Below, one piece after another: positions 51,939-60,192 of a DNA stretch of 64,000 bases. The translations under genes were made by a program, and so were the position numbers. Below the pieces are notes generated by a model, which saw only the letters and a program-made list of their open reading frames with translations, did not search any database and had not been told where the DNA came from. The DNA comes from G965247775 sp965247775 (GTDB lineage: Bacteria; Chloroflexota; Dehalococcoidia; Bin125): the NCBI GenBank assembly GCA_965247775.1, contig OZ252031.1, positions 2,356,001 through 2,420,000 on the forward strand, given 5' to 3'. Every line of letters starts with the position of its first letter. The first letter of the stretch is position 1.

Positions 51939-52544
51939 CTAGCCCACTGGGGCCGCGGACGAGGGGAACAGCGCCTGATACAGCGCCAGTACCTCCGGCG
52001 TCGCCAGCCCCGCCCCCAGATAGCTCGCCTCCACCCGCACCTCGAAGTGCAGGTGCGTCTCGCTGCCCGGCGCCCGCAGGCCGCCCGGCGTGCCCGACTC
52101 CCCCACGAATCCCACGACCTGCTCCGGGGACACCGCCACGCCCGGCTGGATCCCCTCCGCGATCCCGCCCAGGTGCGCGTACCGCGTCACGACCCCGCCG
52201 CCGTGATCGACCCACACCTGCCGCCCCCGGAACGTGTCCATGTCGTCGGGCCCCGCGAAGCCGTGCGCCTTCATCGCGAAGTACTGCTCCACCGTCAGGT
52301 CCGCGTAATCCCAGTCCGCGCGGATCACCGTCCCCGGCGCCATCGCCAGGACCGGCGTCCCCGCCTGGATCAGCGCGCAGGCTACCCCCGGATAGAGATC
52401 CACGCCCTCGTGAATCCCGTTGCGATACGCCCGCGGCGCGTTGGGCAACTGTCCCGCGAATGCTGGCAGGCAGGCCGCAGCGATCGGCATCGTGAACGGC
52501 CCGAAGCCCAGATCGTGCTGAGGCGCCCCCGCCGCCGCCGACAA
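51939..52544 (-). CDS. M23-family metallopeptidase, N-terminally truncated
   Basis: The 201-residue frame holds a complete LytM-type domain: GIHEGVDLYPG supplies H and D zinc ligands, and THLHFEVRV the HxH pair. VVTRYAHLGG is the usual intervening strand. The N-terminus is abnormal: a TTG start is the only one available, an in-frame TAG lies at 52562-52560, and no signal peptide is present although M23 enzymes act outside the cytoplasm. A hydrophobic stretch in the neighbouring frame just upstream (AVAAAVAVGGVVVGG) may be the lost anchor. The break coincides with the start of the CapA relic on the other strand. Confidence 0.7.
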   Translation of the reverse strand: MSAAAGAPQHDLGFGPFTMPIAAACLPAFAGQLPNAPRAYRNGIHEGVDLYPGVACALIQAGTPVLAMAPGTVIRADWDYADLTVEQYFAMKAHGFAGPDDMDTFRGRQVWVDHGGGVVTRYAHLGGIAEGIQPGVAVSPEQVVGFVGESGTPGGLRAPGSETHLHFEVRVEASYLGAGLATPEVLALYQALFPSSAAPVG

Positions 52545-52983
52545 CCACTCCGCCGACTGCTACGGCGGCTGCTACGGCGTCTTGGTCATCCTGGACACCC
52601 TCGACGCGCTCGGCCTCGCCCACGCCGGTGCCGGCGCCACCCTGACCCAGGCGCGCACCCCCCCCCCCCGGCTCGAACGCAACAGCGTCCGCATCGCCGT
52701 CCTCTCCTACGAAGGCCACGCCAGCTACGACGCCGCCACCGACGACATCCCCGGCGTCGCCTTCCTCGACCTCGACGCCCTGGCCCAGGACGTCCGCGTC
52801 GCCCGCCTCTAAGCCGACCACGTCGTCGTCGCCTTCAGCGCCGGCCGGCTCCTCGGCTACCGCGTCCGGCCCGTCGTCATCCGCCACAACGACCAGCCCA
52901 AAGCCATCGACCCCGCCGGCCCCGAAAGCGGCCAGATCCTCACCCAGCTTTGGACCGCCGGCGACGCCCGGCTCGCCCGCTGA
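52533..52983 (+). pseudogene. CapA-family (poly-gamma-glutamate capsule/metallophosphatase) remnant
   Basis: The fragment opens in the middle of a CapA domain: ADNHSADCYGG corresponds to the SLANNHxxDYG motif, then LDTLDALGLAHAGAGATL, LERNSVRIAVLSYEG, a TAA stop at 52810-52812 in frame, ADHVVVAF, and, after a missing stretch, RLLGYRVRPVVIRHNDQP and ILTQLWTAGDARLAR from the family's C-terminus. About half the domain and the whole 5' end are gone. A run of 12 cytosines (52658-52669) lies inside. This gene and the M23 gene are divergent and both lose their 5' ends at the same point. Confidence 0.72.
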
Positions 52984-53016
52984 GGGCTCGCCCGGCCGCT
53001 CGCCTCGTCAGACGCC

Positions 53017-53058
53017 TTGACTCAGGTAAGGCACTATGATTTACTTAGCCTTACCTAA
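53017..53058 (+). promoter_or_regulatory. Promoter with DtxR/IdeR-like iron box ahead of the iron-binding lipoprotein
   Basis: TTGACT (53017-53022) and TTTACT (53040-53045) are 17 nt apart and may be -35 and -10. The 19-mer TTTACTTAGCCTTACCTAA (53040-53058) matches the DtxR/IdeR consensus TTAGGTTAGCCTAACCTAA at 15 of 19 positions and overlaps the -10. A perfect 9-bp inverted repeat, AGGTAAGGC (53024-53032) and GCCTTACCT (53048-53056), spans the same region. The A/T-rich segment stands out from its surroundings. Repression by iron-loaded DtxR/IdeR is inferred from the site and the gene it precedes. Confidence 0.5.
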
Positions 53059-53097
53059 CAAGATGAAGAAGATAGCCCTAACAAGGAGGAGCGGATC

Positions 53098-54342
53098 ATG
53101 ACGCAGCGGGAATCCACCAACACGATGCACGGCGCAGGGCCGCCCAGCGGCGGCCGGCCGCGGAGCCGGCTGGGCTGGCCCGTCCTCCTCCTGCTCCTGC
53201 TCACTGTGGCTCTCGCCGCCGCCGCGTGCGGGGGCGATGACGCTGACGACCCTGGCTCCATCGCTGACGCTGGCGGCCCCGACTCCATCGCTGACGCTGG
53301 CGACCCCGGCTCCATCGCTGACGCTGGCGGCCCCGACTCCATCGCTGACGCTGGCGACCCCGGCTCCATCGCTGACGCTGGCGGCCCCGACTCCATCGCT
53401 GACGCTGGCGACCCCGGCTCCATCACGGTCTACTCCGGCCGCAACGAAAGCCTCATCGGGCCCCTCATCGAGCAGTTCGAGGCCGACACCGGCATCGACG
53501 TCCGCGTCCGCTACGGCGGCACTGCCGCCCTCGCTGTAGCCCTCCTGGAGGAAGGCGGCCGCACCCCCGCCGACGTCTTCCTCGCCCAGGACGCCGGCGC
53601 CCTCGGCGCCCTCGAAGAGGCCGGCCTCTTCGCCGCTCTCTCCCCGGACATCCTCGCCCGGGTGGACCCGGTCTTTCGCTCTGCCGGAGACGCCTGGGTC
53701 GGCGTCTCCGGTCGCGCCCGCGTCATCGTCTACTCCACAGAGCGCCTCGCCGCCGCCGATCTCCCGGACTCCATCTTCGACCTCACCGCGCCCGTCTGGC
53801 GCGGCCGGGTGGGCTGGGCCCCCACCAACGGATCCTTCCAGGCCTTCATCACCGCCATGCGCCGCATCCACGGCGAGGAGCGCACCGCCCAATGGCTCCG
53901 CGTCATGCTCGACAACGGCGTCAAGGAGTTCCCCAAAAACACCCCCATCGTGCAAGCCGTCGCCGACGACCAGATCGACCTCGGCCTCGTCAACCACTAC
54001 TACCTCTTCCGCTTCCTGGCCGAGGACCCGGACTTCCCCGCCGCCAACGCCTACACCGACCCCGGCGATGCCGGCGCCCTGATCAACATCGCCGGCGCCG
54101 GCCTCCTCGCCCCCGCCGCGGACAACGCCGCCGCCCGGCGCTTCATCGCCTACCTGCTGGAGACCCCCGCGCAGACCTTCTTCAGCCAGGAGACGAACGA
54201 GTACCCCCTCATCGACGGCCTGGACCCGCGCCCCGGGATCCCCACCCTGGACACCCTCTCCCCACCCTCGCTCCGGCTCACCAGCCTCAGCGACCTCGAA
54301 GGCACCCTCGACCTCCTCCGTGACACCGGCGCGCTGCCCTGA
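53098..54342 (+). CDS. Iron(III)-binding ABC transporter lipoprotein (FbpA-like)
   Basis: The 414-residue lipoprotein has a hydrophobic leader and lipobox ending at C44 (LAAAAC). Residues 51-104 form a linker of six 9-residue repeats, after which the FbpA fold starts at ITVYSGRNESLIGPLIEQFE. Y301 and Y302 in NHYYLFR are the usual Fe(III) ligands. It delivers iron to an FbpBC-type permease, which is not in the window. AAGGAGGAGC lies upstream. The promoter region carries a DtxR/IdeR-like box, consistent with the role. Cupin genes follow after 119 nt. Confidence 0.9.
   Translation: MTQRESTNTMHGAGPPSGGRPRSRLGWPVLLLLLLTVALAAAACGGDDADDPGSIADAGGPDSIADAGDPGSIADAGGPDSIADAGDPGSIADAGGPDSIADAGDPGSITVYSGRNESLIGPLIEQFEADTGIDVRVRYGGTAALAVALLEEGGRTPADVFLAQDAGALGALEEAGLFAALSPDILARVDPVFRSAGDAWVGVSGRARVIVYSTERLAAADLPDSIFDLTAPVWRGRVGWAPTNGSFQAFITAMRRIHGEERTAQWLRVMLDNGVKEFPKNTPIVQAVADDQIDLGLVNHYYLFRFLAEDPDFPAANAYTDPGDAGALINIAGAGLLAPAADNAAARRFIAYLLETPAQTFFSQETNEYPLIDGLDPRPGIPTLDTLSPPSLRLTSLSDLEGTLDLLRDTGALP
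53248..53409 (+). repeat. Six tandem 27-bp repeats in the lipoprotein linker
   Basis: Six head-to-tail 27-bp units encode alternating DPGSIADAG and GPDSIADAG, so the higher-order unit is 54 bp in three copies. The sequence immediately after (DPGSITVYS) begins like a seventh unit, showing that the array grew from the junction of linker and mature domain. Copy number is likely variable between strains. Confidence 0.92.
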
Positions 54343-54461
54343 TCTCGCCGCCGCGGCCGCTGCCCGGACCTGTTACCGTCCCCGCACGCGCGCCCCCGGC
54401 GCGCCGGAATGAACCGCCCGCGCCGCCGGCGGCGCGGGTGCGCGCGGAAGCGGGGGTTCGC

Positions 54462-54980
54462 ATGGTGCGGCGCATCGTCACCGGCAACGACACCAACGGC
54501 AAGGCCATCGTCGTTTCGGACGGCCCCACCCCACATCAGTGGGACCTCGGCCGCGCCGTCATGGACGACGTCTGGGTCGATGACCCCGCCCTCCCCTACG
54601 ACAACACCAACGACCCCGTCGCCGGCGGCAACTTCAGCCTCGTCGGCCCCACCGATGGCTCCGTCATCCGCCTCGTCCATTTCCAGGCCCCTGACCGTAC
54701 CGACATGCCCTCGCCCCACGCTCTGGAAGAGGCCCGCGCCCACTGGGACGCCGGCGGGCGTATGGAGCGCGAAGATCCGGCCATGCACACCACGCCCACC
54801 ATCGACTACGGCATCGTCCTGGAGGGCGAGATCACCCTCGAACTCGACGACGGCGTCCTCGTCGACCTGCACCAGGGCGACATCGTCGTGCAACGCGCCA
54901 CCCGCCACGCCTGGCGCAATCGCAGCGGCCGCGTCTGCACCATCTGCTTCATCCTCATCACGAGCCCGTCGTACCGCTGA
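54462..54980 (+). CDS. Cupin-domain protein (first of tandem pair)
   Basis: The 172-residue protein starts MVRRIVTGNDTNGKAIVVSDG and ends in a cupin barrel with TIDYGIVLEGEITLELDDG, GDIVVQRATRHAWRN and CTICFILI. Only one histidine remains where the HxH of motif 1 would be. The layout is that of small cupins linked to gentisate/homogentisate-type or polyketide enzymes, but the reaction is unknown. TACCGT at 54374-54379 may be a -10. The next gene is a paralogue starting 5 nt later. Confidence 0.86.
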   Translation: MVRRIVTGNDTNGKAIVVSDGPTPHQWDLGRAVMDDVWVDDPALPYDNTNDPVAGGNFSLVGPTDGSVIRLVHFQAPDRTDMPSPHALEEARAHWDAGGRMEREDPAMHTTPTIDYGIVLEGEITLELDDGVLVDLHQGDIVVQRATRHAWRNRSGRVCTICFILITSPSYR

Positions 54981-54985
54981 GCGCC

Positions 54986-55507
54986 GTGGTCCGCCGCATC
55001 GTCACCGGCCACAACGCCGCCGGCCGGGCCGTCGTCCTCTTCGACAGCGGGACGCCACCCCCGATCGATGTCGGCCGCTTCCGCGCCGACCACGTCTGGA
55101 TCGACGACCCCACCCACGCCCCCGATCCCGACGCCGGCTACGACCCCGTCCGCGACGGCCCCCTCAGCCGCACCCCGCCCCCCGGCGGCTCCCTCATCCG
55201 CCTCGTCACCTTCCTGCCCGAAGATCGCGCCGACGCCCCCGCCCCGCAGGCGCTCGCCGCCGCCCGCCAGCGCCTCGACGCCGCCGGCCTCCTGGAGCCC
55301 GGGGACCCGGCCATGCACACCACCCGCACCATCGACTACGGCATCGTCCTGCAGGGCGAAATCATCCTAGAACTGGACAGCGGCGAGACGTCCCGCCTGC
55401 GCGCCGGCGACGTCCTCGTCCAGCGCGGCACGCGCCACGCCTGGCGCAACACCGGCGACCCCTGCACCATCTGCTTCGTCGTCATCGACCGGCCCGGCGA
55501 CGCCTGA
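54986..55507 (+). CDS. Cupin-domain protein (second of tandem pair)
   Basis: This 173-residue paralogue of the preceding gene shares MVRRIVTGHNAAGRAVVLFD, HTTRTIDYGIVLQGEIILEL, GDVLVQRGTRHAWRNTGD and CTICFVVI. The two differ mostly in the middle third, so the duplication is not recent. GTG start 5 nt after the first cupin's stop; the two must be co-transcribed and may form a heterodimer. Confidence 0.86.
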   Translation: MVRRIVTGHNAAGRAVVLFDSGTPPPIDVGRFRADHVWIDDPTHAPDPDAGYDPVRDGPLSRTPPPGGSLIRLVTFLPEDRADAPAPQALAAARQRLDAAGLLEPGDPAMHTTRTIDYGIVLQGEIILELDSGETSRLRAGDVLVQRGTRHAWRNTGDPCTICFVVIDRPGDA

Positions 55508-55517
55508 GGGGGGCGCC

Positions 55518-56067
55518 ATTTTCTACGCCGCCGAGATCTTCTCCCTCGCCGACGCCCCCGTCGAGGAGGTGATCGAGGAGACGCCCATCGACGAGCCCCC
55601 CACCTTCGCCGACCTCGCCGACACCCCTCTGGACGGCCTCACGCTCATCATCTACGAGCTGCCACCCGGCCTCTCCCTGGTCTCGCTCACCGGAATCATC
55701 CCCCTCCTCGCCGCCAGCGAAGAGGCCGAACTCTCCGCGACCCAGTTGTTCCCGTTCACGCAGTTCGTGCATCCCGGGCCCAACGACGATCTCATTGACA
55801 TTCGTCGGGGACGAGTTCCTCCTCGACAACACGATCCCCGACATCTCCGTTGGCAACGTCCTGAGCGCCTTCGACATCCTCCGGGCCGGCGACGGCAATG
55901 ACCTCCTCAACGCCTTCCAAGCACTGGGCGGGGACGCCGCGCTCGAGAGCTTCGCCGACCCCATCGGGATGGGAGAGGGACAGCCGTCGGTCGCCCTGAA
56001 TCGCAACGACTGCCTCGTGGGCAGCAACATCGGCAGCTCTGGACAGGACGGAGTGCGCATCGATTGA
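55518..56067 (+). pseudogene. Frameshifted gene remnant of unknown family
   Basis: A protein-like frame (FYAAEIFSLADAPVEEVIEE onward, including TFADLADTPLDGLTLIIYEL) runs to about 55795 and then continues naturally only in the next frame (TFVGDEFLLDNTIPDISVGN, LNAFQALGGDAALESFADPI) to a TGA at 56065. A single indel near 55793-55800 explains it. No ATG/GTG is available at the apparent N-terminus; ATT at 55518 follows GAGGGGGG. Composition is acidic with no signal peptide. I do not recognise the family. Confidence 0.5.
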
Positions 56068-56129
56068 CCGGCCAAGCTCGCAATGGCAACGCAGGCGGCC
56101 GCACCGTCATCCAGCGCGAGAGAAGGAAG

Positions 56130-56444
56130 AACCCCACGCCCGCCGATGCCGTTGAAGCCGCCCCCCATGCCAACAAGGCCATGCTCGCGTCCGCGTCCTC
56201 GAGTACCGCGCCGGCCCCGGCGACAAGACCGAGATGGACCACCACCCAGCCGTCGTCGCCATCCTCATGACCGCCGGCAAGTGCCGCTTCACCGACCCCG
56301 CTGGGGCGACGCCCAAGAGATCGACGTGCCGGCCGGCGGCGTCGCCTGCATGGACGCCGCCGATCACCCCACCGAGAACACCGGCGATGGCGAGGGCCAC
56401 CCCTTCCTCATCGAGTTGAAGTCGCCCCGAGGGAGCCGCCGCCT
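56130..56444 (+). pseudogene. Decayed cupin gene with at least two frameshifts
   Basis: Three frames together spell one short cupin. ADAVEAAPHANKAM lies at about 56140-56183. After a first slip come RVRVLEYRAGPGDKTEMDHH and PAVVAILMTAGKCRFTD. After a second slip near 56300 come QEIDVPAGGVACMDAADHPT, ENTGDGEGHPFLIELK. The order and spacing are those of a small (about 100-residue) cupin, a different subfamily from the tandem pair at 54.5-55.5 kb. Limits are approximate. Confidence 0.65.
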
Positions 56445-57252
56445 AAACCTTGTAGCCCCCGTCCACGCTGATCACCTGCCCCGTGATCCCGCCGCTCCCC
56501 CGCGACCCCAGCAGCACCGCCATCGGCGCGATCTCCTCCGGCTCCAGCACCCGCTCCTGCAAGTTCGGCGGCACCGCCTCCGGCGCCGCGTGGGCCACCG
56601 CCCCGTCCGCCTCCAGCATCAGCGCGTGCGACGACGTGTACAGCGCCGTCCGCGTCGGCCCCGGGCAGAGGCAGTTCACCGTGATCCCGTACGACGCCGT
56701 CGCCGCTGCCAGCGCCCGCGTCAGCCCCACCAGCCCGTGCTTGGCCACGTGATACGAGATCGGCGAAGGCGTCACCCCCTTCGACGCCCCCGACCCCACG
56801 TTGATGATCCGCCCGTATCCCTGCTCCCGCATCTGCGGCAGCGCCACGCTCCCCGTCCAGTGCGCCGCCATCAGGTTCAGCGCCAGCGTCGCCGCGAAAG
56901 CATCGTCCGCGTAGGCGAATGGGTCATGGTCCGCCGGGCCCCGTGGCGTCACCACCCCACCCGCGTTGTTCACCAGCACGTCCAGCCGCCCGTATCGCCG
57001 GATCGCCTCGCGCACCAGCCCCCGCGCCTCCTCCCCCCGCGACACGTCCGCCGCCAGCGCCAGCGCCTCGCCCCCCGCCGCCGCGATCTCCCCAACCAGC
57101 GCGTCCAGATCTCCCTGTGTCCGCGCCGACACCACCACCCGCGCCCCCTCCCGCGCATAGGCCAGCGCGATCCCCCGCCCGATCCCCCGCCCGGCCCCCG
57201 TGACCAGCGCGACGTCCCCCGCCAGGGCGCCGCCGTCCGGCCTGGCCATCAC
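56443..57252 (-). CDS. SDR family NAD(P)-dependent oxidoreductase
   Basis: This 269-residue short-chain dehydrogenase has VTGAGRGIGRGIALAYAREG for the cofactor, NNAGGVVTPRG, INVGSGASKG with the catalytic serine, YHVAKHGLVG with the Tyr-Lys pair and VISVDGGYKV at the C-terminus. The DHDPFAYADDAFAATLALN segment hints at a 3-oxoacyl or sugar-acid substrate but is not decisive. It lies 24 nt downstream of a Gfo/Idh/MocA gene on the same strand. Confidence 0.93.
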   Translation of the reverse strand: MMARPDGGALAGDVALVTGAGRGIGRGIALAYAREGARVVVSARTQGDLDALVGEIAAAGGEALALAADVSRGEEARGLVREAIRRYGRLDVLVNNAGGVVTPRGPADHDPFAYADDAFAATLALNLMAAHWTGSVALPQMREQGYGRIINVGSGASKGVTPSPISYHVAKHGLVGLTRALAAATASYGITVNCLCPGPTRTALYTSSHALMLEADGAVAHAAPEAVPPNLQERVLEPEEIAPMAVLLGSRGSGGITGQVISVDGGYKV

Positions 57253-57276
57253 GCGATCGCGCCCGCCGCTTCCGGC

Positions 57277-58284
57277 CTAACCCGATGCCGGCGCAACCGG
57301 CGCCGGCCCCCCCGTGTCGATCGACTGCTGCAGCGCCTCCTCCGTCGCCACCACACTCACCAGCTCCGCGTCCGAGAAGCGGTAGGGCGCCCCCTCCAGG
57401 GCCGAGTCGCGCCACGCTTCCGCTGCCAGCAACACGCTGTCGATCGGCTCATACGTCGTCACCTGCGGCGTCGCTCCGATCATGGAAACCGTCTGCGTGG
57501 ACTGCACCTTGCCCTCGCCCAGGTCCACGTCCTGCACCTGCACCCAGCCCTTGCTGCCGAACACCGCCAGCCGCACGTGGAACGGCGTCGCGCAGACGTT
57601 GGCCAGCGACGCCGTCGTCCCGTCCGCGTAGCGCAGCTGCGACTGGTACACGTCGCCCGCCGCGAACCCGCCCGAACGGTTCGCGATCCACGCCATCACT
57701 TCCGTCGGCCGTCCCAGCATGTGCGTCATCAGGTCCAGGATGTGGATCCCCATCCCCGTGAACCCCGGCGAGGGACCCTCTCCCCGCTTGCGCCGCCAGT
57801 GATCCTCCGGCAGGTCCAGCATCCAGGCGTGGGAGTGGTGCCCTTCCCAGTGCAGGATCTCCCCCAATTCCCCGCTTCCCACCAGACGCTGCACCTCCTC
57901 CATCGCCGGCTCCCACCGCCGTTCGTGGTCGATGCCCAGCTGCACCCCCGCCGCGTGGCAGGCCGCCACCATCCGCGCCGCCGACGCCTCCGTCAACGAG
58001 AACGGCTTCTCGCACAGCACGTGCTTCCCCGCCGCCGCCGCCGCCAGCACCTGCTCCTCGTGCCCCGACGGCGGCGTCACGATGATCACCCCCTGCACCG
58101 ACGCGTCCGCCAGCACGTCCGCGTAGCGGTCGCCCGTCGGGAAGCCGCGCGCGTCGCCCACCTGCGCCGCCACGGCCGGCACGATGTCCATCCCCCGCAC
58201 GACCTTGAGCTTGCCGCTCTTCTCTAGCGAATCGCAGATCCGATTCCCCCACCACCCCAGCCCGATCACGGCGACCTGCATCAT
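57277..58284 (-). CDS. Gfo/Idh/MocA family oxidoreductase
   Basis: The 335-residue dehydrogenase begins MMQVAVIGLGWWGNRICDSL, has CEKPFSLTEASA, the DHERRWEPAMEEVQ catalytic region and GFTGMGIHILDLMTHMLGRP. Two ATGs are adjacent; the first at 58284 is taken with GGAGAG upstream. It forms a likely operon with the SDR that follows, an arrangement common in sugar or inositol oxidation. It is diverged from the other Gfo/Idh/MocA protein at 41.4 kb. Confidence 0.93.
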   Translation of the reverse strand: MMQVAVIGLGWWGNRICDSLEKSGKLKVVRGMDIVPAVAAQVGDARGFPTGDRYADVLADASVQGVIIVTPPSGHEEQVLAAAAAGKHVLCEKPFSLTEASAARMVAACHAAGVQLGIDHERRWEPAMEEVQRLVGSGELGEILHWEGHHSHAWMLDLPEDHWRRKRGEGPSPGFTGMGIHILDLMTHMLGRPTEVMAWIANRSGGFAAGDVYQSQLRYADGTTASLANVCATPFHVRLAVFGSKGWVQVQDVDLGEGKVQSTQTVSMIGATPQVTTYEPIDSVLLAAEAWRDSALEGAPYRFSDAELVSVVATEEALQQSIDTGGPAPVAPASG

Positions 58285-58475
58285 CCTCTGCTCTCCTCTC
58301 CCGGCCCTGCGCGCGCTCCCGGCGCAGGCGCCTCCAGCGCACTCCCGCAGCATCACCCACAGCGCCCTCCCGCGCGAGCCGGGCGCGCCTAACCGAACGG
58401 CGCCGGGGAGACACCCCGCCAAACCCCCGGCCGGAGCAAACACCGCGCCGGCGAAACCCCCGGCGCCCGCTCCCC

Positions 58476-59561
58476 TCACGGCGCCGCCCCTCCAACCGGC
58501 AGCACCGTGAACCCCTCCGCCCCTTGCCGCACCCGGATCGTGCGGTCCAGCGGGACATCGTGCAGAACACCGTCGTCGTCCCACTCGCCGGCCGGCGCAC
58601 CACCACCTCCGCCAGCGGCCTCCGCCACGCCCCCAGCCCGAAGTGCGCCGTCGCCTCGCTCTGCCTTAGGAAGTGCATCCCCACCCCCAGCTCCCGCGGC
58701 TGCGTCGGCCCGCCCGCGAACGCCGTCGCCTCGATCCGCGCCCCCACCCCATCCCCATTCGACGCCCTCCCCTCCAGCCACACCCGTAGCCACGGCTGTC
58801 CGTTGCCGCCGTCGTTGCGATACAGCACCGGGGCAGCTCCGTTGTGCACCGCGAACACGTCCGGTCCCCGTCCCGGTCGTAGTCGCCCAGCGTCGAGCTC
58901 GTCCCGTTCTCGTCCGACCCTCCCCCCGCCGCTGCCGTCACGTCCTGGAAGAAGCCCGGCTTCTCCGTCCCCTGGTTCCGCAGCAACCGCGCGTGCGGCG
59001 CCGCCCCCTCCCGAAAGTGCCCGCGGCCGTCGTTGCTGAAGAGCAGGAACGCCGCCGCCGCCATCGTCGTCACGAATAGGTCGGGATCGCCGTCGTTGTC
59101 GATGTCGCCCCCCCAGGCCCCGTTGCTGTGCGCGTCGACTTCGCCCAGCCCCGACGCCTCCGTCACGTCTCGGAAGGTCCCGTCCCCCGGTTGCGGAAGA
59201 GGATGTCCGGCGCCTCCCGCCACGTCACGAACAGATCCGGCCAGCCGTCCCCATCCACATCGGTCACGGCCGCCCCCTCGCTGACCCGCTCCGCCGTGCA
59301 CGCCGTCCCCGGCCCGAACGCCTCTCCCGCCAAGCGACACTCCCCCACCCCCGACAGCTCGTGCTGCCGGTACGACACCCCGGCCTCCGCCGTCACGTCG
59401 TGAAAGGCCAGCCTGCTCACCCCCACCGCCCCCGGATAGCGCCAGGTCACCGCCTCCGAGCTGGGCAGCCAATAGCGCTCCCCCCGTGCCAGTACCCGCA
59501 GCCCCTCACACCCCGGCGGCAGCGCCAGCGTCAGCACTCGCCCTCTCGGCCGGCCGCACAT
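58476..59561 (-). pseudogene. CRTAC1/ASPIC-UnbV FG-GAP protein, broken by three frameshifts
   Basis: Four consecutive frame segments read as one protein. The first (to about 59188) has SRLAFHDVTAEAGVSY and TDVDGDGWPDLFVTW. The second (to about 58862) has DGTFRDVTEASGLG, GDIDNDGDPDLFVTT and GDYDRDGD. The third (to about 58590) has VFAVHNGAAPVLYRNDGG and the ASPIC/UnbV domain LRVWLEGRASNGDGVGARI, HFGLGAWRRPLAEVVVRRPA. The last is GEWDDDGVLHDVPLDRTIRV. DxDxDGxxD motifs are calcium-binding FG-GAP/VCBS repeats. The first slip is in a run of five C, the third in a CCGGCCGG. There is also no signal peptide, so the 5' end is probably missing. Confidence 0.78.
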
Positions 59562-59706
59562 GCGCCGGAGGCTAGCGCAGCCTCTGCGCCCGCTGCCCTC
59601 CCGTATTTACCCGGATGCTTACGGAAGGCCCCCACGCGACACCGTCTCTGCCCTAATCTGCCCTCGCCGACGCACGGACCGAGCGTCACACCGGAGGAGA
59701 CACGCC

Positions 59707-60177
59707 ATGAGCCGCGTCCAGGACCTCGCCAGCCAGTTGGCATCCCTGCAGGCTGAAGCCATCCAAACCGTCGAAACCTGCGATGCCGCCGCCTGGCAGC
59801 GCACCAGCGCCGCCGAGGGCTGGACCGCCGCCGCCCTGGCAGCGCATTTCGCCGAGGCGCTGGGGCCCATCAACGGCCTCGTCCAGGGAATCGCCAGTGG
59901 CGCCGAACTCCCGCCTATCACCGAAGAGATGATCGACGGCGCCAACGCCGAGAACGCCGTCAAGAACGCTGCCGCCCCCAAGGATCAGGTTCTCAGCGCC
60001 CTGCGCCAAGACGGGGAGCGCGCCATTGCCGGCCTGCGCCGCCTCAGCGATGAGCAGCTCCAGCGCAGCGCACAGGTCATGGGCAACCCGCTCACCGCCG
60101 AGCAGGCCACGCAAGGCATTCTCATCGGTCACCTGCAGGAGCATCTGGCCAGCTTCAAGGCCACCATCGGCGACTAG
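59707..60177 (+). CDS. DinB-like four-helix protein (maleylpyruvate isomerase N-terminal type)
   Basis: The 156-residue, mainly helical protein (SRVQDLASQLASLQAEAIQT, then GWTAAALAAHFAEALGPING and ILIGHLQEHLASFKATIGD) fits the DinB/mycothiol-dependent maleylpyruvate isomerase N-terminal fold; W-TAAALAAH and GHLQEH would hold metal-binding histidines. Function is unknown; members transfer thiols or bind metal. CCGGAGGAGACACGCC precedes the ATG; the open frame farther upstream is not part of it. Confidence 0.8.
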   Translation: MSRVQDLASQLASLQAEAIQTVETCDAAAWQRTSAAEGWTAAALAAHFAEALGPINGLVQGIASGAELPPITEEMIDGANAENAVKNAAAPKDQVLSALRQDGERAIAGLRRLSDEQLQRSAQVMGNPLTAEQATQGILIGHLQEHLASFKATIGD

Positions 60178-60192
60178 GAAGCCCGGCTCCGC

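Noticed and set aside
53248..53409. Regular repeats considered as a CRISPR array
   Set aside because: The units are contiguous with no spacers and lie in frame inside a lipoprotein gene.
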